Shown piece by piece: positions 7,312 to 14,682 of a stretch of 64,000 nt of DNA. Origin of the DNA: a bacterium (lineage in GTDB: Bacteria > Cyanobacteriota > Vampirovibrionia > Gastranaerophilales > Gastranaerophilaceae); assembly GCA_017405375.1 (NCBI GenBank), contig JAFRAO010000016.1:62001-126000 (forward strand). Direction: 5' to 3'. Each line of letters starts with the position of its first letter. Positions within the stretch are counted from its first letter, which is position 1. Made by a program: the position numbers and the translations under genes. A model generated the notes under the pieces. It was not told the DNA's origin. It did not search any database and was given only the letters and a program-made list of their open reading frames with translations.

Positions 7312-8363
7312 ATGAAAAACCAAAACTGTACAAACCGGCTCCCAGACTGTGTTTCCCGTAAGGGGGGGGGGGAAAACCTAGATATAGCAAGGCTTTCGGC
7401 CTGTTCGGACATCTAAAAACCTTTATTTGTAACACTTTTAAGGGTGAACTGTTCAGAGTGAACAGTGAACAGAATGATATAAATGCTAATAACTGTCGTA
7501 CAGTTAATAGTCGTCAGTCCACACATAACAGTTCACTATCAACCATTCACTCATACGCATTTACCTTAGCGGAAACGTTAATTGTTATGGGCATTATTGG
7601 CGTCGTTGCAGCATTGACGATTCCTAATGTGAACAAAAACACTGGTGAAGCTGAAAAGGTAGCCAAATTTAAGAAACTTTATGCTGAACTATCAGAAGCA
7701 CATGACAGAGCAACTGCAGTGTATGGACCTGTTGAAAAATGGTTTGTGAATGATACAGATTATGGACCACTTGCGAAACGTTACCTTGATAGAATAACTG
7801 AGTTTATGAAAGTAACTAAAACTTGTGGTAGTAATGAGTCTTCAGAAGTTGAGTGCATGACAAGTTCAACAAAAAATTTTTTGGATGGTTTTGTAGTTGA
7901 TAATGGCGATCATAGTGATATTGGTTCAGCTATATTGGTAAATGGCGCAAGTTTTGGTATATATATACCTTACGAAGATAAGGATTGTTCAGATGCTTAT
8001 TTATATGATTCTGCCGGTAATTTTAGACCTATTGTATGTGGAGTTATTACTTTAGACATAGATGGTCCTAAAAAAGGAAAAAATACTTATGGCATAGATT
8101 TGTTTAGATTAGCTATAACTAAAGAGGGCTTAAAGCCTGCCGCTAGGTATGATGTGGATGCTTGTTCATCTGAATGGCTATCCAGTCACATGGATGAGAT
8201 AACAAAGTGTGGATACGCCGCAGGACAATGGATAATGGATTTTGGTAATATGGACTATCTTATGGTAAAAGACCGTTCAACTAATGAAAAGGCAAGAACT
8301 TGTCCTAACGGTAAAAAACTCGGCTACGATACCGATGCAGGAGATGTATCAAGCTGTAAATAA
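7312..8363 (+). pseudogene. Type IV pilin-like protein, frame interrupted at an 11-G tract (candidate phase-variable gene)
   Basis: A good promoter and Shine-Dalgarno lead to the ATG at 7312, but with 11 Gs at 7362-7372 that frame stops after 34 codons (TAA 7414-7416). The frame of the main product is closed just before the tract (TAA 7359-7361) and open from it through 8363. Twelve or nine Gs would fuse the two into about 350 aa. The main part has a prepilin-like segment AFTLAETLIVMGIIGVVAA followed by TIPNV and Cys-rich C-terminal residues, as in pseudopilins or minor pilins. If translated only from the GTG at 7458 it would be 301 aa with a 34-residue leader, long for a prepilin. Three GTGAAC copies and a 10-bp inverted repeat (7444-7453 / 7527-7536) lie in the leader. 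Phase variation, a pseudogene or a homopolymer sequencing error are all possible. Confidence 0.7.
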
Positions 8364-8420
8364 TCACAAAACTTTTTAAAAATTAGTCTATTTTGCGAAA
8401 AATTTACAAAAATACATCAT

Positions 8421-8449
8421 TTGAAGTATTAAAAAAATACTATTATAAT
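8421..8449 (+). promoter_or_regulatory. Sigma70-type promoter of the beta-lactamase-fold gene
   Basis: TTGAAG (8421-8426), 17-bp spacer, TATAAT (8444-8449), 53 bp before the ATG at 8502. Both boxes are close to consensus. Confidence 0.65.
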
Positions 8450-8501
8450 AATAGAATATATATGTATTTTCTAATATTAGGTATATGGGGGATGTGAAGC
8501 T

Positions 8502-9683
8502 ATGCCGCCTGTGGCACGTAAAATATGGCATTTAGAAGATTATGGTTATCCGCAAGCGTATTCTTATATGGATTTACCTAAAAGACAAAATGTAAGAATT
8601 TTGCCAAATAAGAAGGTTACCCCTGCAATTAGACCTAAAAATAAAACAAAAATATTCTCAAAAATAATTTCATTGAGTTTATTAATTTGTATTGCTTACT
8701 TTGTTTTACCGGTAACTTTTCATGATATATGTTTGCCAATATTTACGGGAAAACAAAATAATGCTGATATAAAAGCAGATTATTATAACATTTTGTATCC
8801 TACAAAAAATTATTTATCTAACACAATATTTAATAACAGACGTATGTACGCTAATACAAATGTAAAAAGACCTTTGATGTCATCTTTGTATAAAACGGAC
8901 GAATTAAAAAATTTGAATATTTCATTGCAGAATTTAATGAAAAGTTATGCAACAGTTCACCCATCTATTACTGTTTGGGATTTTGCAACAGGAAAATATA
9001 TTGATATAAACGGCGATGAAGTTATGCCTGCTGCAAGCATCATAAAGATTCCTGTTTTAATCAATTTATTCAAATCAATAGAATCGAATGCTTTGTCTAT
9101 ATATGATGATATGACACTTACAGATTATTACAAGGCTTCAGGTTCAGGCAATTTACAATATCATAAATCAGGACAAAATTTAACAATAGACCAATTAGCT
9201 CGAACTATGATTGTTGATTCTGATAATTCCGCAACAAATATGTTGATGGCAAAATTGGGTTCAATGACTGCTATTAATTCGGCTATAAGAAAATGGGGAA
9301 TTAAACACACATACGTTCAAACTTGGCTCCCTGATTTAAAAGGAACAAATTATACAACATCAAATGACATAGCTACAATGTTATTTAATATGGATAATCC
9401 GAGTTTTTTGAGTATAAATTCTCGTGAATATATTATAGATTATATGGGTCATGTAAAAAATGACAGATTAATACCGCAAGGATTGGGAAAAGATGCAACA
9501 TTTATCCATAAAACCGGTGATATTGGTACAATGCTTGGTGATGCGGGTATTGTGTATTTGCCAAACGGTAAAAAATATATAGTTGTAATAATGGCAAAAA
9601 GACCTTATAACTCACCATTAGGAAAAGATTTTATTCAACAAGCATCTAAATTGATTTACAATTATATGGTAAATTTAAATTAA
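8502..9683 (+). CDS. Membrane-anchored class A beta-lactamase-fold serine hydrolase
   Basis: The C-terminal 260 residues carry the three penicillin-binding motifs: S179-I-I-K182 (AASIIKIP), SDN at 240-242 and KTG at 337-339, so an acyl-serine enzyme acting on peptidoglycan or beta-lactams is likely. The N-terminus has about 48 cytoplasmic residues (with WHLEDYGYPQAYSYMDL), then one membrane segment at about 52-70, so the catalytic domain faces the periplasm. No Glu166-type omega-loop motif is obvious, which favours a cell-wall hydrolase over a true beta-lactamase. It has its own promoter and stands alone. Confidence 0.82.
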   Translation: MPPVARKIWHLEDYGYPQAYSYMDLPKRQNVRILPNKKVTPAIRPKNKTKIFSKIISLSLLICIAYFVLPVTFHDICLPIFTGKQNNADIKADYYNILYPTKNYLSNTIFNNRRMYANTNVKRPLMSSLYKTDELKNLNISLQNLMKSYATVHPSITVWDFATGKYIDINGDEVMPAASIIKIPVLINLFKSIESNALSIYDDMTLTDYYKASGSGNLQYHKSGQNLTIDQLARTMIVDSDNSATNMLMAKLGSMTAINSAIRKWGIKHTYVQTWLPDLKGTNYTTSNDIATMLFNMDNPSFLSINSREYIIDYMGHVKNDRLIPQGLGKDATFIHKTGDIGTMLGDAGIVYLPNGKKYIVVIMAKRPYNSPLGKDFIQQASKLIYNYMVNLN

Positions 9684-9817
9684 TCAAAGTGTTGTTGTAA
9701 TCCTTTTTAACGATATTTAGCGTTATTATACCAATAATTCAAAAATTTTGAATGCAAAGTTTTAAATTATTATACAAGTTTTATATTTGTTTGGTTTAAG
9801 TTTGTTTTTTGATTTCC

Positions 9818-9847
9818 TTGAACATTTGTAATAATTTGATTTATAAT
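9818..9847 (+). promoter_or_regulatory. Sigma70-type promoter of the SpoIID-like gene
   Basis: TTGAAC (9818-9823), 18-bp spacer, TATAAT (9842-9847), 24 bp before the ATG at 9872. Confidence 0.6.
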
Positions 9848-9871
9848 GCTAATTAAGGGTAGTAGGATTAA

Positions 9872-10753
9872 ATGATAAAAAAGATATGTTTATTTATAAC
9901 TATATTTTGTGCTGTTGGGGTTTTTAACCCTGTATATGCGATAAAAATAGGTTTATATACAAATGTTGAATCTGTCAGACTTGGTTCATCAACTAACGCA
10001 ACAATTATCAATGGGCAGACACATAAAACTATTTATACTTTGGATTCTATGCGTAATTATGAGTTTAAGGCATATAATTCAGATAACATAACCGTAAAAA
10101 TAGGTGGTAAATATTACAAATTAAATACTGATGAAATTACGATAAATCCGCAGAATAATGGTTTTGTAAGTTCAAAAAATCGTTGGTACAGAGGAATATT
10201 CATTTTAAAAAATCGTAACGGACTTTTAACATTAGTAAACAAATTGGATATAGAATCCTATTTAAGAGGTGTTGTTCCCGCCGAAATGCCATCGAGTTGG
10301 GAATATGAGGCACTTAAAGCTCAAGCAATAGCGGCAAGAAGTTATGCCCTGGCAAATTTAGGCAAAAGAGGAGCTTATGGGTACGATTTAAAAGATACTC
10401 CGGAAGATCAAGCCTATAATGGTGCTTCTGCTGAAACTGAAAGTACAAATAAAGCAGTTAAAGATTCATACGGGATTGTTCTGATATATGATTTAAAAAT
10501 TATCCCTGCATTTTATTCTGCATCTGCGGGTGGTCATACTGTTGATGCGGGTGATGTTTGGGAAAAGAATTTGCCATATATAAGGTCAGTACCGTCTTAT
10601 GATGATAATATTAAAAAAAATGGTCATGGTGTTGGCATGTCGCAGCATGGTGCAAATAATTTAGCAAAAAATGGGTATAATGCATACCAAATATTACATT
10701 ATTTTTATAAAGATATTAAGTTTGCTAAGATAAATCAAGATTTTTATAAATAA
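9872..10753 (+). CDS. SpoIID/LytB-domain protein, internally shortened
   Basis: Exported SpoIID-family protein; relatives are lytic transglycosylases cleaving glycan strands stripped of stem peptides, or amidase enhancers. A signal peptide ends near VYA (residue 23). Conserved segments are VVPAEMPSSW (134-143) with the likely catalytic Glu138, EALKAQAIAARSYAL (146-160), FYSASAGGHT (214-223), and GHGVGMSQHGA (251-261). The distance from PSYDD (241-245) to GHGVGMSQ is only about six residues; usual members have roughly 60-100 residues there, including the substrate-binding middle part. So the domain looks deleted internally, without a frameshift. It has its own promoter. Confidence 0.85.
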   Translation: MIKKICLFITIFCAVGVFNPVYAIKIGLYTNVESVRLGSSTNATIINGQTHKTIYTLDSMRNYEFKAYNSDNITVKIGGKYYKLNTDEITINPQNNGFVSSKNRWYRGIFILKNRNGLLTLVNKLDIESYLRGVVPAEMPSSWEYEALKAQAIAARSYALANLGKRGAYGYDLKDTPEDQAYNGASAETESTNKAVKDSYGIVLIYDLKIIPAFYSASAGGHTVDAGDVWEKNLPYIRSVPSYDDNIKKNGHGVGMSQHGANNLAKNGYNAYQILHYFYKDIKFAKINQDFYK

Positions 10754-10855
10754 AACCTGAAACCTCAAAACGCAGTCTATGCTTGAAATTTTATTGATAA
10801 TGTAACTAAAATATAAGCATAAAATACTTTTTAATATTTTTTTTGATGAAAGTGC

Positions 10856-10883
10856 TTGCAAAATTTAGCTTTACGGGTATAAT
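10856..10883 (+). promoter_or_regulatory. Sigma70-type promoter of the HU gene
   Basis: TTGCAA (10856-10861), 16-bp spacer, TATAAT (10878-10883). It lies 118 bp before the HU ATG, implying a 5' untranslated leader of about 110 nt. Confidence 0.6.
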
Positions 10884-11000
10884 AATAGTTGTAAGTTACA
10901 TATTGCGGGCTTGTTAAGGAAAAAATATTCAGGTAGGTGAATTGAGAATTAATAAATCCGTAGTGTAGAAGTTAATAGTAGTTTATGAAAGGAGTTCAGA

Positions 11001-11273
11001 ATGAACAAAGAAGAATTAGTAAAAGAAGTTGCAAAAAGATCAAAAGCCCCTCAAAAAACTGTTGCAGACGTTATTGCTGCTACATTAGATACAGTTGAAA
11101 ATGCAGTTGCTAAAGGATCAAAAGTTACATTAGTTGGTTTTGGTACTTTTGAACCTCGTAAAAGAGCAGCAAGAATGGGCAGAAACCCTCAAACAGGTAA
11201 AGAATTGAAAATTGCAGCAAAAACAGTTCCTGCATTTACTGCTGGTAAAAAATTCAAAGAACTTGTAAAATAG
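11001..11273 (+). CDS. hup: DNA-binding protein HU
   Basis: Nucleoid-associated histone-like protein that bends DNA as a dimer. The 90-aa sequence has the exact family length, with VGFGTFEPRKRAARMGRNP (45-63) covering the signature and the Pro at the tip of the DNA-binding arm, and the basic C-terminal FTAGKKFKELVK. AAAGGAG stands before the ATG. A monocistronic unit with its own promoter and terminator. Confidence 0.98.
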   Translation: MNKEELVKEVAKRSKAPQKTVADVIAATLDTVENAVAKGSKVTLVGFGTFEPRKRAARMGRNPQTGKELKIAAKTVPAFTAGKKFKELVK

Positions 11274-11293
11274 TTTTTGTAAAAAGATTTTAG

Positions 11294-11330
11294 ATGTGCG
11301 AATTCATTTGAATTTGCACATTTTTTTTTT
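11294..11330 (+). terminator. Intrinsic terminator of the HU gene
   Basis: A 13-bp stem (11294-11306 with 11309-11321, one G-U pair) is followed by ten Ts, starting 20 bp after the HU stop codon. Confidence 0.9.
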
Positions 11331-11392
11331 GCAAGAAAAATGCAGATTTATGAGTATAAATCTGCGTGATGCAAAAAACTATATTTTTATTA

Positions 11393-11836
11393 TCATTCTT
11401 CTTCGTCTTCAGAATCTTTTACAGGTTCGGCAACTTCAACTCCCATAGCTCTTAATTGAGTTCTTGATTTTGGGGCTAATGCCGTATCAGAAAAATTTTC
11501 AAGAATTGTTTGGAAACATTCTATCGCTTCTTGTTTCATATCACGTATTTTATATAAGCAGCCTGCTTTGTAATATAAAGGTGCCAGACTGACATCAGAT
11601 GATACTAACATTTGATTATCTAATTTGATTTTTACGTCAATTAAATTTTGATTATCTTCTGGAGATAATAGTGCGTGCGCATAAACTTTTTTTGTCAAAT
11701 TATCGACTGTTAAACTCAATTCATCAATGGTTTCAGTCGACATTTTTTTAGACGACTTTTTTGCTGCGGAAGCATCCATTGTAAAAGCAGCAATCACAAA
11801 TATAGCTGATAGAGCAAATATTAATAATTTTTTCAT
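11393..11836 (-). CDS. Exported TPR-like protein
   Basis: The start is the ATG at 11836 (MKKLLIFALSAIF...), which gives a clear signal peptide ending near ASA; the open frame extends five codons further but without benefit. The mature part of about 120 residues contains a TPR-like pair (LYYKAGCLYKIRDMKQEAIE then CFQTILENF) and an acidic C-terminal tail. It resembles the tail of BamD/YbgF-type periplasmic TPR proteins, but the family is not certain. It converges with HU and diverges from the NagZ-like gene. A minus-strand TTGAGG box lies in the 78-bp divergent gap. Confidence 0.6.
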   Translation of the reverse strand: MKKLLIFALSAIFVIAAFTMDASAAKKSSKKMSTETIDELSLTVDNLTKKVYAHALLSPEDNQNLIDVKIKLDNQMLVSSDVSLAPLYYKAGCLYKIRDMKQEAIECFQTILENFSDTALAPKSRTQLRAMGVEVAEPVKDSEDEEE

Positions 11837-11914
11837 TTTAATTCCCCACACATTGTATATTTATGATATAAAAAAACTTGCATTTTGACCTCAATTAAAT
11901 GTATGATTATTAGT

Positions 11915-12874
11915 ATGAAAATTGTAGAAAAAATTTATCAAATGTTTATATTAGGTTGCAAAGGTGGCTATTTGGAGCACGCTTTGTCAAAAGGGCTTGG
12001 CGGAGTTATTTTTTTTACTGATGATATTCAATCTGTTGATGATTTTAAGAGTTTGATACACAGAATAAATAAACAAGCAGAAATCAAACCGTTTTTATCT
12101 ATTGACCAAGAGGGTGGGCGAGTTGAGAGGACTCAAAATATATGGGGCGGTAAAAAATATTTGTCCGCAAAATATGCATATCAAAAGGGTGAACAATTTT
12201 TGAAAGAGCAATCGCAAAATATTGCAGATGAACTTAGTGATTACGGGTTAAATTTAAATTTTGCTCCTTGTTGTGATACAAATACAAATCCTGATAATCC
12301 GATTATTGGTGAACGAGCATTTTCGGATAATCCAAATGATGTTATAAATGGTGCTCAAATTGTTTTTGATGTTTATAAACAAAGAGGTATAATTCCTTGT
12401 ATAAAACATTTTCCGGGTCATGGGGATGCTTCTTGTGATAGTCATTTGATGTTACCTGAAATAGATTTATCAATGCAAGAAATGGAAAATATTCATATAA
12501 AACCTTTCAAGGCTCTTGCATTAAAAGGTGCAGATATGATTATGGCGGCTCATCTGCATTGTACTTGTTTTGATGAGCAGATTATCCCAACATCATTGAG
12601 CAAAAATGCGCTTGATTATTTAAAAACATTTTTTAATGGGGTTATATGTTCTGATGATATGGTTATGAAAGCATTAGACAATTATCAAAATGCATGTGAG
12701 CTTGCAATTAGGGCGGGCGTGAATTTATTTATATATCGTTATTCTGATGAAAAAACAATTAGTATAATTGAAAATATTGCTCAAAAGGCAAAGACAGATA
12801 AAGAATTACAACAATGTATAGACACATCTTTTAACAAAATAATAGAACTTAAGAAAAAATATAAGTTAATTTAA
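11915..12874 (+). CDS. Beta-N-acetylhexosaminidase, glycoside hydrolase family 3 (NagZ-like)
   Basis: Removes N-acetylglucosamine from muropeptides or chitin-like substrates during cell-wall recycling. From the ATG at 11915 (320 aa) the hallmark motifs are SIDQEGGRV (62-70), the KHFPGHG loop (164-170) followed by D175-S176-H177 with the catalytic His of NagZ-type enzymes, and CSDDM (245-249) with the nucleophilic Asp. No signal peptide, so it is cytoplasmic like NagZ. Upstream TTG and ATG codons in frame (from 11885) are possible but add nothing recognisable. The start has no strong Shine-Dalgarno. Confidence 0.9.
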   Translation: MKIVEKIYQMFILGCKGGYLEHALSKGLGGVIFFTDDIQSVDDFKSLIHRINKQAEIKPFLSIDQEGGRVERTQNIWGGKKYLSAKYAYQKGEQFLKEQSQNIADELSDYGLNLNFAPCCDTNTNPDNPIIGERAFSDNPNDVINGAQIVFDVYKQRGIIPCIKHFPGHGDASCDSHLMLPEIDLSMQEMENIHIKPFKALALKGADMIMAAHLHCTCFDEQIIPTSLSKNALDYLKTFFNGVICSDDMVMKALDNYQNACELAIRAGVNLFIYRYSDEKTISIIENIAQKAKTDKELQQCIDTSFNKIIELKKKYKLI

Positions 12875-13109
12875 TTGTTATTGAATTTGTTATTTTGTTT
12901 AAGTGAATTTTTAAATAAAGATTAAGAAATGTAAACTTCTTGCTTTATCAATAATATTGAGAAGATACGATTTTGTGCATACTGATTTTTGGGCGAATTT
13001 TGTTAAAATTTGTAAAGTTTTTTGATAGGATTGAAATTTCGTTAGAAAAAAAATTTTTATAATATTAAGAATGATATAGTAGAACACAAGAATAAAAAGA
13101 GAGCGAGGT

Positions 13110-14570
13110 ATGCATATGATAAAAATGTTTCCGGATGTATCAGTTGGTCAAGGTACAGGTAAGAGTGCAGCAAAGTGGCAAAAAGAAATATCAAATTTGC
13201 AGCAAAAACAAAATGAAAAAAAACAAGATATTGAAGTAGAACAAACTCGTATAGGGACTCTTACAGCCAGTATAGAAGTGACTCAAGATAAAATAAAAAA
13301 TATAAATGCTGTTCTAGATAATTCTAAAGATAATCCGGAAATAAATGAAAATGCTTTGCAGGCAGATTTAAAAGAATTTGAAAGAGAAATAGAAGCTCAA
13401 AATAAAGAAATAAGCCGAGCAAGTGGTAGAATAACAGGAATGGAAGGAGTTGTGAAAGACATTGATAAAGAGATAGAAAATGCAAAATCAGAACAGCAAA
13501 AACAAGAAAAAATAGAAGCTGAGCAGAAAAAAGCTGAAGAAGCAAAGAAAGCTGAAGAGAAAAAACAAGCAGAAGCAAAAGAAAAAGCGGAAAAACAAAC
13601 CGGTAACGCTGTTTCCGGTTCCGGTACTGAAAAACCATATCAAACAAAAACAGAATCACAAACAGTAAATGGTAAGACAAAAACTGTTGTAACAAAAGAA
13701 TTTAAGGATAGAACCGAAAAAGAAATAACAATAAACGGTCGAACTGAAACTCAAGTTATATGGAAAAAGCCGAAGTCTCAAGCTCAAGCAGCATCAACAT
13801 CAGGAAAATCAACACCATCTGCTGCAGCTACGGATTCTACTGAAAAGCATACGGCTGAACAACCGGTTCAATTAGTACAAATAGAACGAGGAACAACAAG
13901 AAAACGTAGTACAACAGGCGGCACCACCACCACTCAAAGGGATGTTCCTAAAAACATAGACGATATGACAAGAAAGTTTGCTGAACAAGCAGATGAACGG
14001 CAAAAAACAGGAGAGGAGCTTGTTCAAAATGCGGTGACAGGTTTTCATGAAGCTGGGAAAAAAGCTAAAGCAATGGAAAAAGCAAAAGTAAAAGCCGGTA
14101 AAACTGCAGATAAACCAAAACCTGCAGATACAAAAGGTGATGAACCAAAAACAGCGGCTTCTGATTCACAAAAACAAGCCACTGCAAGTGATTCAAAAAC
14201 AGAAAAGGCAGATACTCCAAAAGCTGATGAAACTCCGGTAAAAGAAAGTGGACAAAAGAGCGTAAAGAAAAAAGTTTCGTCATCAAATTCTAATAATCAA
14301 GATTCTATTACAAAAGCGGGAAATGGTGCAATTAGAGTTTTAGGTGAAGCTAATGCCGAAGCCAGATTTAATTCATTGTCTGAAGAATCTAGAAAGATAT
14401 TCTTTGAAGAAGCTGAATTAAGCGTAAAAGATTTGTCTGATAAGCAACTTCATAAACTTAATAAAGAATTGGATTATGCAAGCAGGCATGGTAAAAAACT
14501 TACAGCTATGGATGCAAAAGTAATTCTTAGAAGAATAGGCTATGAAAACTACGGAGTTCGTAAAAAATAA
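13110..14570 (+). CDS. Coiled-coil protein with N-terminal MIKMFPD motif, paralogue A
   Basis: The ATG at 13110 follows GAGCGAGG. The 486-aa product begins MHMIKMFPDV, then forms a long Gln/Glu/Lys coiled coil (about 25-170), a Thr/Ser/Lys-rich low-complexity middle, and a predicted helical C-terminus (FNSLSEESRKIFFEEAELS...). No signal peptide or membrane segment. The first 45 residues align with the next gene (MxMIKMFPD, K-SA-W, S-L-Q-Q), and both share an EQKKAEE-type coil. The conserved start may be a targeting or export signal; that is inference. No known family recognised. Confidence 0.75.
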   Translation: MHMIKMFPDVSVGQGTGKSAAKWQKEISNLQQKQNEKKQDIEVEQTRIGTLTASIEVTQDKIKNINAVLDNSKDNPEINENALQADLKEFEREIEAQNKEISRASGRITGMEGVVKDIDKEIENAKSEQQKQEKIEAEQKKAEEAKKAEEKKQAEAKEKAEKQTGNAVSGSGTEKPYQTKTESQTVNGKTKTVVTKEFKDRTEKEITINGRTETQVIWKKPKSQAQAASTSGKSTPSAAATDSTEKHTAEQPVQLVQIERGTTRKRSTTGGTTTTQRDVPKNIDDMTRKFAEQADERQKTGEELVQNAVTGFHEAGKKAKAMEKAKVKAGKTADKPKPADTKGDEPKTAASDSQKQATASDSKTEKADTPKADETPVKESGQKSVKKKVSSSNSNNQDSITKAGNGAIRVLGEANAEARFNSLSEESRKIFFEEAELSVKDLSDKQLHKLNKELDYASRHGKKLTAMDAKVILRRIGYENYGVRKK

Positions 14571-14583
14571 ATCAATAGTTCGT

Positions 14584-14622
14584 ATATGACTATATGTTTA
14601 TAAATTAAACATATAGTCATAT
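14584..14622. other. Perfect 16-bp hairpin between the two MIKMFPD genes
   Basis: Arms 14584-14599 and 14607-14622 are perfect inverted repeats with a 7-nt loop, 14 bp after the stop of paralogue A. There is no clean T-run after it, so it may be a weak terminator, an mRNA stabiliser or a protein-binding palindrome. A smaller ATGATG/CATCAT palindrome follows at about 14641-14656, before the start of paralogue B. Confidence 0.65.
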
Positions 14623-14682
14623 GAATATTTAAAAAATCTAATGATGTAATCATCATGTATTTGAATAAGAAAGAGCATAAGT

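Noticed and set aside
7182-7412. Minus-strand 76-codon ORF across the G tract
   Set aside because: It is the antisense of the pilin leader and promoter, is made of low-complexity residues, and its frame depends on the G count.
8502-9683. Beta-lactamase resistance gene
   Set aside because: The S-x-x-K, SDN and KTG motifs are shared by all penicillin-recognising enzymes. The Glu166-type omega-loop motif is not visible and there is no mobile-element context, so antibiotic resistance is not supported.
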